A stretch of DNA of 64,000 nucleotides from Atriophallophorus winterbourni (Eukaryota; Platyhelminthes; Trematoda; Plagiorchiida; Microphallidae), in contig JACCGJ010003176.1 of NCBI GenBank assembly GCA_013407085.1, positions 1 to 64,000 of the forward strand. The letters run 5' to 3'. The position numbers were made by a program, and so were the translations under genes. This document shows positions 1 through 11,689 of the stretch, in pieces. Each line of letters begins with the position of its first letter. Position 1 is the stretch's first letter. Below the pieces are notes generated by a model. The model did no database searches and was not told where the DNA came from. It was given only the letters and a program-made list of their open reading frames with translations.

Positions 1-2659
1 GGTGGTATACACGTTGCAGCAAGGTCATGTACTTTTGTAACCACGGGAACCATGCTTGAACAGCATGCTCCATTGTTGGTCTGATATAGGTGTTAGTTAT
101 ACGTGGGAGTATCTGCTTTGAGAAAAGACCAAAGTTCCTTCTGAGCAATCCTAAGCTTTGGCAGGACTTTTTGTATACAACACAACACTGCCGTGAAGAC
201 TTAAAGTTACTGCTAATCCACACAACCAGATCTTTCTCTTCAGTAATCCATGAAAGTTGCTGAGATCCAAGAGTGTATGTGAATTCGAAGGATTTTCCGA
301 CGTTTAACATTTGATATTTCTGGACGTTGAATGGTACGCATTTCCGCAAGGACCAATTATGAAGTGCTTCGAGATCTTTTCGGAGTATTTAGCAATCTTC
401 TATGGTGCGTATGCTAGCCCATATTTTGATATCATCCGCAAATAAAATAATTTTGCTGCGAAAGATTTTGGGTATATTGTTGGTGTACACGAGGAAGAGT
501 ATTGGCCCCAAGTCTAAGCCTTTAGGTACGCCACTTGTAACTTCTACTGGGCTGCATAGTGATCCATCAACTCTAACCCTTATAACTCTATCATTCAAGT
601 AATCCTTTATCCAAGCCACTAGCTTGCCGCACACAGAGCTGCTCCAATTCTTGTAGCACTATGCTGTGGTTAACGCGGTCAAAAGCTTCATACATGTCGA
701 AGTAACAAGCATTGATAGGACATTCATCGTCCACGGCTCGAGTCCAATTATCAAGAGTTATGAGAAGATGAATCCGTGCTGTGCGATGGAATTCAGCTTA
801 TTTTGTTCCAAATGTTTAATGAGTTCGTTAGCTACAAGTCGTTCGAGAAGTTTAGAGACCACTGGCAACAACATGACTGGTCTGTAGTTAGATACATCAG
901 ATCGGTTACCTCTTTTGTATATCGGAGTGATTAATCCACTTTTCCAGTCATTAGCAACCGTGCTACAACTCAAGGACAGGTTGAGAAGATCAGAGAGTGG
1001 AGTGAATAAAGCATGGGCGCATTGTTTTAGGATGAATAGTGTTATTTCATTAGCACCCGGGGATTTTTTGTATTTAAGCCGCGTAGCTTTACCAGGACAC
1101 TCTCGGGTTTCACAACGATTTCGTGTATTGTATTCTGCGATCTGAATGTAGGTATATCGTAAGATACGCGCTCGTTAGGGTAGAACACTCTAGAGTAAAA
1201 TTGAGCGAATTCGTTAGCGGTTTCGAGAGCTGTGGATTTAGTTCCAGTCGTAGTAAGTAAAGCGGAAACACCTGGCTTTAACCTGGCCTTTCTGTTCACG
1301 ATCTGGAAAAGGAGCTTCGGATTTCGTTCAATTTTATCCATCAGATTCATTTGATACTTTTCTTTATCATCCGGGACAAGTTTAGTAACTGTTTCTCAAC
1401 AAACGGTAAGATTCCCAAGATTCACGTGTTGACTGCAGTATGTGGCTTCTCCACGCACATTTTCTCACCTTTATCCATTTCCTTGTTTGACTCCGGATCA
1501 CGAATTTGAATCTTTTTCTCAGTTGTTTTGAAACATATTTTAAGAGGAGTTCTATTTTTGGTTGATTTTCTGAAGCATCGATGACCAGTATTGTTGGACA
1601 TCAGTGCTAATCGGTGCATAGTTGGTGAATTCCTAAAGAGACATTGATAATGCAACCGTATCGATTTTTCTTATCAATTTCTGAGCATCACTTGCTCTTT
1701 TTGATTCACATGTTTAGTCGAAAACAATGACTACATGATCACTCTTTCCAACAGGTGCTTCGTAGCGGATATCTTCGATGACATTTTCCTCGCTCGTCAG
1801 AACAAGATCGAGTGTGGACGGTGTGTTTGTGCCTAAGAAACGAGTGCTACTTGAGATGTGGTTAAATAAAAGAATTTCGTTGAACATTTTGTAGAATAGA
1901 TGATCAAGAGTATTCACTGGTGGAATATCGCTTTGTAGTAAATTCGGGTGATTGAAGTCACCCAAGATCAGAACGTTCTTTTGATATCTGGATACAACCT
2001 GCTGAGTGTTCTCGAGTAAATTAGCATTGTATGCTTTGTCTGCTGACGGTGGTCGGTAAATCACACCAACAACACAGTTTTCACCTGTTGCTAATTCAAG
2101 TGAACACCAAAGTGTATCTTCCAGTATCAAATCATCATCCGTGATTTCTCTAAACGTGAGGTGTTGATCATAGTAAATAGCATTACCTCCTCCTCCACGA
2201 TTCATTCGAGTACGATGGGAAAGAAACGTTTGGAATGGAAATGTCCTCCTCAACTAATTACTGATTGAAATAGGTTTTCGTTACGGCTATCAGGAGTGGT
2301 GAATAATTTGGACGAAGCTCGATTGGTTCAGGTAATTTATTTATCAAGCATTGTGCGTTGGTGTACAGACATTTGATGTTTGATGTTAATAAAAGTGTTG
2401 GATGATGAGTATTTGAGCAGGTAATTTGAGTACGTGTCAAAGAAGGTGAGCAAATTACATCATCGTTTTCGATAGAGTCGGTAGACATCCGTTTTTTAGC
2501 AGGATTCCCGGCATCACTGTGCTCAGTACTAGCAGGTCCGGCAACTTGCACGATAGAGTCGGTTTTCAGGTGTTTACTGATAATTTTGATCTCTCGTGGA
2601 ACTTTGTATCGATACTGGTTCAAATTGATAAACAAGGTGTTCGCCATAGTGGTGGTCAA
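1..2659 (-). pseudogene. CR1-like ORF2 remnant (endonuclease plus reverse transcriptase)
   Basis: The endonuclease runs from about 2659 to 1714 with the motifs GVIYRPPS, ILGDFNHPNLL, STLDLVLT and the terminal SDH (GKSDHVVIVFD). A linker follows at 1350-1042. The reverse transcriptase follows with NYRPVMLLPVVSKLLERLV (973-758) and SGVPKG, LGPILFLVYTNNIP and the catalytic FADDIKIW (634-389). Below 389 the thumb continues in broken frames (EEKDL, then the NTYIRP type motif) to base 1. This is an endonuclease-RT polyprotein used for target-primed reverse transcription; many stops separate the blocks, so this copy is inactive. Confidence 0.85.
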
Positions 2660-2828
2660 AAGTGTCAGTTTAAGGGGTCGTGGACCATTACCTTTGTAAT
2701 TCGATGACTTCGGGATTCGGAATGTATCGATAACCGCTACATTGGTGGTTTGAATATCATTACTAATAAATCTCCACTGTTGTAGGTCGTGGTTGGATTT
2801 ACACTTTGTATCTGAGCCGGTGGCATCT

Positions 2829-3803
2829 TTAAGAGAATAAAGGTGCGCTTATTGCGATCGTCTGTTTTTTTAACTTACCTTTCGTTGGCGATTTTGCCCG
2901 CTTCGACCAGGGCACATCAACAAATACATGAGATGTATTTTCCATGCCGTCTCGTAGCAAGTATGTCAACAGAAGTACATCTTCTAAATCCTTCTCATTT
3001 TGCACTACTACCTTCAGTAACCGCGGCTTATCTTGGTGTAGCGCTTTGGGAGGACGACTCAAGCGAATCAACGAAACCGGGTGGATCGCTTCGAGATTCA
3101 TGCGAGTGCACAGTTTCAACCATTCAACCATATCATTTTGCTGTCTATTCGACAATAACGTCTCAGTCGACTCTAGCATGTTGGTACATATAACACTCGG
3201 AGGAATTTCTTTCGAGGCAACTTTCTCTAATGGGGCATTCGACGTGAACGGTTCCTGCTTTAAGACATTTTTAATACCCCCCTGGGTGCTGTGCTGCAAC
3301 AATTCAACCTTTTCCAGATGTTGGTTTGGTGGTGGTAAAGCTGAGCGTATTCGTTTGTTTAGTTTACATGTTTTAAGCTTGATTAATGGCTATGCAGCAT
3401 TTTTCACTCACGCAAGCTCCACTTCCAGTTGCGACAGTCTACTCTCTATTGTATTAGACACTTTTCTAACAGAGGAATGTTTACTCTTGCGATGGCTATT
3501 TATATTTCAATTTCTACAGGCATGTCAGAAATAACAAACAGATGGATAGTCATTATCGTTCACTAGCCTTACACGCTCATCAGTTAAAGTCTCATCACAA
3601 GACACATGTTGGTGGAACCCGCAGAAAGCACATTTAACTAAAACAGTATTAACGCTTACCCTATTTAAACACGTGATGCAGAGGTCACAACGATTCAGTA
3701 TTGCCGTCGCCTGAATTCTTCTCACGCTCACAGCTGGATCGATATTTTTCGTGGTCCGGCCAGTGGATCTCGTTACACGTTCGCACATGTTTGTGGGTTG
3801 CAT
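2829..3803 (-). pseudogene. CR1-like ORF1 remnant (PHD finger, coiled coil, C-terminal domain)
   Basis: Three parts are seen on the minus strand. The piece 3803-3525 holds a cysteine/histidine cluster with the spacing of a PHD-type finger (CDLC, later KCAFCGFHQHVSC). Between about 3520 and 3400 a short heptad-like stretch (IESRLSQLEVELA) suggests a coiled coil. The piece 3302-2829 (157 codons open) has the WLKLCTRMNL and DVPWSKRAK segments that recall the C-terminal domain of trematode CR1 ORF1 proteins. CR1 ORF1 proteins are known as RNA-binding chaperones that often carry a PHD finger. Stops between the parts make it non-functional. Confidence 0.7.
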
Positions 3804-3810
3804 AGGGCTT

Positions 3811-4859
3811 GCCGGTTGATCAATAATGGTGTTTTGTCGTTGAGTGATTGACTGTGTGTTGGCAGAGGATGTCGCATTGAACAGTCAATCCGCGATAATC
3901 GTGAACACAGAAGATAGACACGAATAAGGTCTAGAAAATTGTAGCTCAATGTGGTCTTTGCAATGATTGCGAAATCTGTAGGATAGCCGATGATGAGAAA
4001 AACTTTGTGCACGTGAACAAAGTGTTCTTTTCCCGTCAAACTGATAACTTTGCTGTAATTTAACTTGCACGATCGAAAAGTATGAAATCCGATAGATGAC
4101 ATTGAGTGATACTCGGAATTCTTTAAATGATATAAATCCGTGCAGATGCAACGAAGATATGATCAAAATTGTCAGAACGACGAAAAATATGTCCGAACAG
4201 TAGCGCCTAAAGAATGATGTGCGAGGAAAACCGTACACTTGCACGATAAAGTCTCTAGCACTTTACTCACTTACGCAAAGTCATTTGGAAGGCGACTAAG
4301 TGAAACCTTAAGATCTTAAAGTGGTTAAGTGGCGTATCATGAACAACTCTTAATTAGGTCCGAGAAAGGGCACCGAGGGTTCATTCACACATTGCTAAGT
4401 GGGAGATTAGACTAGACTCCATGAAATACATTTTCAGTTAAAGGGTTGTACAATTTCAGCTACAGGGTTCCAGAAGGACTTATATCATACAGTGGTGTCG
4501 CGAAATTTAAGCGGTTTGGACCGCAATGGGGTAAGTTTTTCCAAATACTCTTACAATTCTGTACAAGTGAGTGAGTCACCTTTAAAGTTATTCGTAAATC
4601 AAGTAAAGGGCAGAATTTTTGTTTTGATACACTATTCTTTAGTTCGACCTCTCTCAGTGCTGTTGAAGAGAAACTGCTTCTTCTTTTCAGCATCGGTGAT
4701 AACGCGGGGCTCCCTAAAACAAGACGGATAATTTATTGGCGTCGGGATAGTCGACGATTTCATTAGTGACCGTTAGTACCTGAGTCGAGGTGACGAAGGT
4801 AAACAGCAGGACAACAGGTAAAAATTAGGTCTGTTCTCCCGCCCGTTACTTTTTAAAAT
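3811..4859. other. No gene seen
   Basis: Several overlapping minus-strand frames of up to 119 codons are open at 3773-4244 and 4460-4693, but none has a recognisable domain. The left part may be 5' UTR of the CR1-like copy on the minus strand. Confidence 0.4.
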
Positions 4860-5740
4860 ACGTAATGACCTCTCATTAAATCTGAATTGTCTACTATTTG
4901 TGGATGATCTGAAAGTTTGGGGTACAGTAAGCTCGTCTGCTGAGAATACAGTTTTCCAGAACCAATTAAACAAATTGCTTGATTAGACGACAAAATTGCA
5001 GTTTCCGGTAAACCGACAGAAATGCGCTGTAATGCTTTTAGTGTCAAGCACGCCTGAAGTTGCGTACTTCCTCGGGGATCATCAACTGTATTGGGTTGAT
5101 TTTGAACGTGACCTGGGTATAATTGTGACTTAACACTTAGAAGGATACGAACAGAAAAGCTGCTGCTGCAAACCGCGCTTGGTGAGCTATTAGTCGGTCG
5201 TTTTCGGCGATTACTCCACAAATGTTTCGAATTTTTTATTCCACAAACGAGAGACCAGTTTTGGAATATGGTTGGCCAGCCACCTATTCACAAACTAAGG
5301 GAGAACGTGAGAAGTTAGAAAATTTTCTAAGGCGGACGACGGAAAGGATACAAGGTTTGAAATCAATACCTTATGTGGAGAGAGTTCAACGCATCAACCT
5401 CATGTCGCTCAGTATTCGGGGTGTACACTATGGCGTGCTGCTAACACGTCGCATATTACTGGGAGCTTATGGTGAAGAACTGCGAGAGTTTTTTCCTCTG
5501 GTGGCGGACGTAAGAACCTGTGGACATGCTCTTGAGCTTAAAATGCGAAGGACACTACGGCTAACACAGGGATCCACGCCCTTAACAAAAATTGTTAACG
5601 TGTGGAATGCGCTTCCGGAACAGGTTATTGCAACGAGATCTAAAAACCAGTTCAAGCAACTAGTGGATAATGTACTGATTGTAATCACGGGTAAACTGTA
5701 CAACACTGGACAGGATATCCTCAACTGAGCTTCTCCTGGA
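4860..5740 (+). pseudogene. CR1-like reverse transcriptase, C-terminal half
   Basis: A decayed RT begins at about 4880 with LLFVDDLKVWG (a mutated form of the FADD catalytic motif), goes on with the NRQKCAVM and FERDLGIIV segments, and ends in the longest open piece at 5222-5728. That piece has the CR1 C-terminal landmarks, including the final WNALPEQVIA motif and the FKQLVDNVL tail. There are several internal stops upstream of 5222. It is directly followed by another CR1-like copy at 5762, so the two may be tandem or nested insertions. Confidence 0.8.
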
Positions 5741-5761
5741 CTATATTGATGATAAAAATAG

Positions 5762-8335
5762 ATGCTAACCGTAAGCAAGTTTCTTAGTTACTCGCAACGC
5801 TGCAGGAACCAACCCAAAGATCTTACGCGCAAGTTGCGGCCTCGCCAGGAACTTGAGGAACTTCTTACCAGGTTGATCAGAACTGCCCCACGAGTCTATT
5901 CAATAGGTGACTTCAACCTACCTGGTATTGACTGGGACACTCAGACGATATCTGATAGAATTTCCTAGGCATTTCTCGATTGTAAGTGAGAAAACAAGGT
6001 ACAGAGATGGACATTCACCATCTACACTTGACCTACTAATGTTTGAAGGCCCTAAAGATGTCCAAATCCTCTCTTACGACTCCCGATTGAGGAAAAGTGA
6101 TCATGTCACCTTCATATTCCAGACAATTCTCTGTTTTCATAAGCCAACAGTCAAATACAGGCGTAATTTAAATCGAGTTGACTGGAATGCCGTATGGCTT
6201 TCCGCTTCACGATGTGACCGGTTCTCTGAAACTAAAGACATCGAAAGTAAATGGTCAGTTATTAGGCGCAATATTTTAAGTCTTTAAGACCTTTATAGTC
6301 CTTTTCAACCTGCACGACTAAAGAACAAGCCACCTTGGTGGACTCCTGCATTGCGAGGCAACATTATTAGGCGCGACAGACACTGGCGGAGATATACAGC
6401 CTTACTAAACTATAGAAATTCGTCGTGATATAAGGCTTCGAGAAACAACAGAGCTAAGCTACAACGGACGCATGAGCGAAGCTACGAAACTTACTTGGCG
6501 AACTCTGCTATAAATAACCCTAAGAATTATCTTAGTTATGTTCAGTCTAAGTGTAAGACAAGGGAGCACATAGTTACCCTAATAATAGACAATGGCCAGA
6601 AAGCCAATTCTGACCAGGAAAAGTCAGCAGCTTTGCTGGATTATTTTCAAAGCGTACATAGAATGGATGGCGGGGATGCGATTCACTCAGTCCCAACTCT
6701 TAGTACGGAAATGTGTGTCTCTCTAAGCGAGGTAGTTTTTGAACGGATGATGTCGCTCGTATCCTAAAGAATCGAGACGGAAATAAATCTGCCTGACCTG
6801 ACGATGTGCATCCTAAAATTGTAAAGGAAATGTCTAAATTACTAGCAGAGCCGCTATGTGGGTTATACAACGAATCGCTCTGCGAAGGCATCCTACCAGA
6901 TGACTGGAAGGAAGCCATTGTCGTATTCATTCCAAAGGGAGGTTGCGCAAACATAGTTAAGAATTTCAGACCTGTAGGCTTGACTAGTGTTTTATGTAAA
7001 ACCTCGGAGAGACTTATCAGGGATCGGTTGTGCAGCCACCTCGTGCACAATTCTTCATTAGGCACGGTTCAACATGGCTTTCTTAAAGGAAGGTCGTGTA
7101 TCTCAAATCTTTTATGCTTTCTAGATCGAATTTCTAAGAAACTGGATGAAGGCGGACGGGTAGAGGTCTTTTACTTAGACTTTAGTAAGGCGTTCGACTC
7201 AGTTATTTACCGGTTCATAGGGATAAAGCTCGCGGCCAAAGGCATATATGGTAAGCTTCACGACTGGATAACTAGTTTTCTTCGTAATAAATCCTTCCAG
7301 GTCCGTGTAGGCGATACTTTCTCTGAATTCGCAACAGTTACCAGTGGGGTCCCACAAGGTTCAGTATTAGTCCTAATACTTTTCCTGGTCTTTATCGATG
7401 ATCTGGCATCGCAGTTGTCATGTCCCTGCTACCTGTTTGCTGATGATGTCAAATTAACCGGATCCATTGATCACGGTGATTTGTTGAGAGATATTGAAAA
7501 GGTTATTAAATGGACGCAAAATTGGGATCTTCCTCTGAACTATAGTAAATGTCATCTGTTGTCTGCAACAGTCGACAGAATTACAGTATCTGCGAATAAC
7601 GGTAGGATCGACTTTCAATTTATTCAGAGGGTTAAGGATTTTGGTATAGTCGTAACAACGGACTTTAAATGGGCTGCGCAGTGTGCCTCAGCTGCACAAC
7701 GAGCTATAGGAGAACTATTTAGGCCTAAATCCGTTCTGACATGTAGAACGCCGAAAGTGTTTATCCACTTTATATACGGCGATTTTCAGGCCGCATTTAG
7801 AATACGGCGTGCAAGCCTGGAGCCCCTTCTTTCAAAAAGACATATTACTACTAGAAAGAGTTCAACGCCTGGCTACCAAAATGGTTGAAGGTATGTTTGG
7901 GGAACCCTACGAGGAACGTCTAAATTCTTTAGGTCTCTTCTCCCTTCAGCATCGGCGTTTACGGGGTGACCTTATAGAAACTTTCAAAATCCTGAAAGGC
8001 TTCGGCGACGAGGGTTGTCAAATCCTGTTCTCTCGAGCGATCAACCTTTCAACAAAAGGACATATATTAAAGCTGACGAAAACTCACAGCTGTTAGAATC
8101 TTAGGCAACACTTTTTAAGTGAAAGAGTGGTAAGCTTCTGGAACAAGCTGCCTGAGAAACTAGTCGCTTGCACATCAATAGGTGCATTCAGAAGGGGTTT
8201 AGATACCTTGTAGCATGAGCTGTTCCAAGACATTTTCCGTGAATATACAGGTCGTCTGACGAAAAAATAGTCCATTTTTGGTTCATTATTAATTTATATG
8301 GTCTTTACCACTTTTAAAAAATTCTTGTTATATAA
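5762..8335 (+). mobile_element. CR1-like LINE, 5'-truncated, endonuclease C-terminus to 3' end
   Basis: The copy opens within the endonuclease (GDFNLPGIDWD near 5910, then RKSDHVTFIF near 6090), passes through a linker at 6290-6770, and then has the best preserved RT of the window. The 3' limit is set by the loss of similarity before the ribozyme repeat at 8424. Confidence 0.85.
6495..8275 (+). pseudogene. CR1-like reverse transcriptase, nearly complete but frameshifted
   Basis: The open frame 6806-7888 (360 codons) carries the RT palm in order: IPKGG near residue 42, NFRPVGL at 53, LDFSKAFDSV at 124-133 with the first catalytic Asp, SGVPQGSVL at 180-188, and FADD at 211-214 with the catalytic pair intact. 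At about 7800 the reading shifts to another frame (7809-8096), which continues the thumb and C-terminal region (VQRLATKMV, RRLRGDLIETFKIL). After a stop at 8094-8096 the WNKLPEKLVA tail follows to about 8275. Upstream, 6495-6767 encodes the RT N-terminal linker in a third frame. At least three lesions make it inactive, although the core is young-looking. Confidence 0.88.
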
Positions 8336-8458
8336 TGCCTCGTTTTAAACGTCATGTTTTAAATGTACGCACCAATTTTCCATACCTAAACTCTCACCGG
8401 CTTGGTGAAGAGAAACCCTTTCCAAAGTTATGTGTTGCTCCCATGCCCCGAGATTACA

Positions 8459-8500
8459 CTCCACTACCGGTTTTTAACTGTTTGCCGTCATCAGGTGGAG
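8459..8500 (-). ncRNA. Degenerate hammerhead ribozyme motif (locus 1, inverted copy)
   Basis: On the minus strand, stem I halves CUCCAC and GUGGAG and the CUGAUGA core are present, but the stem II/GAAA segment is altered (the GAAA has become part of an A run). Probably inactive. Confidence 0.55.
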
Positions 8501-8705
8501 ACAGTAAGATTAGGTTCAGTGAGCCTTGAAACAGTGGATAAACGGTAAACAAGTGATACTTGAATGCCACTGTTACATAGGGTCCGTACAACGAACCCCG
8601 ATGTTCAAACACAGAATCACATAGTGATTCGTGGTCAAGCACACAAGGCGCTTATGGATGACCAAAGTAATGTTTTGCTCACATCACTGAACCTAATCTT
8701 AATGT

Positions 8706-8747
8706 CTCCATCTGATGACGGCAAACAGCCAGAAACCGGTAGTGGGG
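8706..8747 (+). ncRNA. Hammerhead ribozyme motif (locus 1, first direct copy)
   Basis: CUGAUGA at 8712-8718, GAAA at 8732-8735, short GGC/GCC stem II and the ACC/GGU minimal stem III are intact, with GUA before the predicted cut after 8741. Stem I is weakened: CUCCAU (8706-8711) faces GUGGGG (8742-8747). Confidence 0.6.
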
Positions 8748-8945
8748 TGTAATTTCGGGGGATGTGAGCAACACATAAATTTGGTCATCCATAAACGCCT
8801 TGTGTGCTTGACCACGAATCACTATGTGATTCTGTGTTTGAACATCGTGGTTCGTTGTACGGACCCTATGTAACAGTGGCATTCACGTATCACTTGTTTA
8901 CCATTTATCCACTGTTTCAAGGCTCACTAAACCTAATCTTACTGT

Positions 8946-8987
8946 CTCCACCTGATGACGGCAAACAGCCAGAAACCGGTGGTGGAG
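8946..8987 (+). ncRNA. Hammerhead ribozyme motif (locus 1, second direct copy)
   Basis: Stem I is perfect (CUCCAC at 8946-8951, GUGGAG at 8982-8987) and the CUGAUGA and GAAA core boxes are intact, but the base before the cut is G (8981) where hammerheads need A, C or U. This copy is probably slow or dead. Confidence 0.6.
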
Positions 8988-9067
8988 TGTAATTTCGGGG
9001 TGTGTGAGCAACACATAACTTTGGTCATCCATAAGCGCCTTGTGTGCTTGACCAAGAAACCCTGTCC

Positions 9068-11424
9068 GTTTTTCTCAGTCACAGCTACAAATTCTGGGAC
9101 CGAAGGACGGACTGGAAAACACCGGACGTACTATCGCATACTACGAGGATACCAGTAAAGAATGAACCTACTTTGACAATGGTGGGCGCTCCTTTGAAGC
9201 TTTCCGTCAAAAGAAATTCTGGACGCTTGATTGGCTCGTTAGTCACATATTGTCCTGTGCAAACTGAACTGAACTGAACTGATATATACACTTTATTTTA
9301 TATGGCGGTCTCGAAAAAAGTATTTATTGAAACCTATTAACCAAATTTGATTCAAAATTGAACCTCCACAAACTTCGAAGTTTCTTATATTGCTTCAACA
9401 GCTTTTAAACTTATTATTTTGTTTGAAATAACGTTTGTAACACGTTATTATAGTACGCGGATAATCAGATTCCCGGTGGTTTTCACATTTCATGGGTGAG
9501 TATTTTTGACGTTATTATTCTTATGTTCTGCTACGGTTTGTACATTTTTACATGAAAAAATCGATTATTAAATAATTCCAATCATTCTGATATATACTTT
9601 AGTGCAGCAGTTTTGTTCGACATTCTTTATTGCAGTATGATGAAATCTTCAATTTTAAGTTGCACATGGCCGAAGGTGGCTAAAAGCGAATCACGCTCCT
9701 CGATTTCCTTCGACGGTTTGCGGTTGAGCACAGTGCACTTCTATATTTAGTATACAGTTCATATCCTTCACGCACTTTTGTTTCCGGATATCTCGAAAAA
9801 TGTAAGGGTTCTCTTCACCAACACGGTGAGAAATCATCGCATCAGGAAGCAATGCCAAAATGCATGAACAATAAAAATATGTTTTTTAAAAGTTTTTCAA
9901 TAGACAATGTTTGAAAATAGGATATGTCAGTTAGCGTCTAATTGCCTGTTAAAGCTTAGCACGTTAGGGAGATTATTATGGTGGTTAAGCTCACATACCA
10001 GCAGCCTGTGTCTAGCTTTAGGAAGCAATAATCATTAGAAGTAATTTGTAATAGTTTTGTCGAATATTTAAGCACATTTTACGTAATAAAAGCTTCACCT
10101 TGATGGTCATTCTATCGGAATAATCTGTACTTCTTTCTCTTCTTCTAGAATAGAGGCATGATGTTATCTCGTTTAAGTTTCTTCATAACACGAATCATGA
10201 GTCATTTCTACTAACATGTTATGTTATGAGAGTAGAAGTGTTTGAGGCTCAACTTCCCCACAAATTCTTATCAAGCACGCTTTTGAATAGGTTCAGAACA
10301 TTTGCAGGATGTCCGTCGTATTGTAGCTATATTGTAGGCTATATTATATATAGCGCCGTAGTCAGTTTAAGTTGTCGATTTGAGTATTTTTTGGATAAGC
10401 CGATGCATTCTTTATACTTGTGCACTTTTGTTTTTACCGGATTACCCACAAGTTTCCATTCTATATAGGTTGTACATATCCACCTTAAGCATTGAAGTAT
10501 TCGCAACGTTTTAACAAATTATATACTTGATACTAATGGCATACGATACGTGGTTATACCAGCTTTAGTTTTACTGAAGCAATCGTCATTTTTTCTTCAA
10601 ATCGAATTTCTTTTAGCGGTAACCAGATAATTTGTTTAATGATTTTCTATTGGTGTTTGAATTAAACTGGTATAATTTGCTTCAAAAGTCATGTTGTGTG
10701 GTCGCTAACGAAAAAATTAAGATCGTCTCGTCTAACCTGTTTGTCAAAAAAATTGTTCGGTCCCAGACACTAAATGCCCTGAGAAGCCAATTTCGCTTCA
10801 ACAATAAACTAGAAACGTATTCAAAGTTTTACTTTAAAGCCATAACATAATCAAATGCAATTATAACCCAGAGCTTTTCATGGAAGGACAATAATAGCGG
10901 GTAGGTTTTGTATATATCTTTTGCTAATATTTGCAATTTATAGTGATGACGTGATATTTACCTTGTACTACAAACCGAAGATTTTCTCTTTCTTTCTGAA
11001 ATTTACACACGTTGCCTGCAAAGGATTTCTCGCATTCATTTTCAGCATTGTGTGGCCAACATAAATGTATGCAAACAGGGGCTAGGGCCAAAAGAATAAG
11101 GACTGAGAGAAATTGTGACGTTGCCTCATTTATGACGGTTTGATTACATTTTTAGGATTCCTCCATATCGGTTCTGCCTAATAATGGCGATGAATATAAT
11201 GTTGCGTCGGGCTACACCAAGTTGGCATGCTTGAATATATCGACCTTTGAATTGACAAACACTGATGTTTAACTATCAATCAACCATCACAAAATTTTGG
11301 AATTTAGATAGCTATATAATTAATATTAAAGAAACTCATTGGCTGGATGTGTAGTGAATAGATGATGAGAAAAATTCCTATAGTTAAACCTGGCGGCGTG
11401 ATGTTTTTTAAGTCAAAAGCCGAC
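9068..11424. other. No gene seen; short AACTG tandem repeat
   Basis: An AACTG-type tandem run lies at about 9262-9282 and could be the 3' tail of a decayed retroelement that covers 9068-9285. The rest is AT-rich, with open frames of 60-80 codons (10226-10468, 10632-10850) that match nothing I recognise. An upstream ACSL exon could be hidden here but I could not see one. Confidence 0.4.
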
Positions 11425-11664
11425 TGAATGTATGTATGTATGTATGTATGTATGAAAGCACAAGCCTGATCTAGGCGAAGTGCCGCACAGTCAGAGACTA
11501 CACGGTACTGTGACTGTCAGGTTGCCCAGGCCAAAACAGATATGCGAAAGGAATTAGAGATGATAATGAGTCCAGCGTGTTTCAAAATGCAGCTCAATAC
11601 CGGTGGCCAATCAATTTAGCACGGTTTGCCGTATAGCACAACAGTACTGCATAATTGCACACCC
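11425..11664 (-). repeat. SINE-1 copy, near full length
   Basis: On the minus strand it starts near the TGTGCAAT end at about 11664 and ends with the conserved 3' block that reads GCCTAGATCAGGCTTGTGC in this copy, followed by a tail that has become (TACA)n at 11425-11452. It lies head to head with the next copy. Confidence 0.7.
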
Positions 11665-11689
11665 GTGCAGCCGTCTACGGGACTATGTG

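Larger units (their letters stand above)
1..3803 (-). mobile_element. CR1-like non-LTR retrotransposon, two-ORF copy cut by the window start
   Basis: Read on the minus strand, this block has the order expected of a CR1-clade LINE: an ORF1 with a PHD-like zinc finger near 3803, then an AP-type endonuclease, then a reverse transcriptase running off the window at base 1. All frames are broken by stops and frameshifts, so it is a dead copy. The RT resembles the plus-strand copy at 61460-63130 closely enough to be the same or a sister family. The 5' UTR probably lies above 3803 but its edge is not visible. Confidence 0.85.
8424..9054. mobile_element. Retrozyme-like repeat, locus 1, with internal inversion and target duplication
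   Basis: The block is made of a minus-oriented part (about 8424-8682) joined to a plus-oriented part (8683-9054) of one repeat with a monomer of about 240 bp. The plus part holds two ribozyme units whose CTGATGA cores sit at 8712 and 8952, exactly 240 bp apart, so one complete monomer runs 8742-8981 between cleavage points. A 13-bp direct repeat with one mismatch (AGAAACCCTTTCC at 8411-8423, AGAAACCCTGTCC at 9055-9067) brackets the whole block as a likely target-site duplication. The repeated 62-codon frames on either strand here are by-products of the repeat and are not genes. Confidence 0.75.

Noticed and set aside
3885..4244. Minus-strand frames of 109-119 codons upstream of the CR1 ORF1
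   Set aside because: Two frames overlap each other, neither has a domain, and the composition is low in complexity.
8454..8992. Nearly identical 62-codon frames on both strands that look like a small conserved protein
   Set aside because: They come from the inverted and direct copies of the ribozyme repeat. Similar frames at 8454-8642 (minus) and 8804-8992 (plus) follow from the DNA duplication, with no sign of coding constraint.
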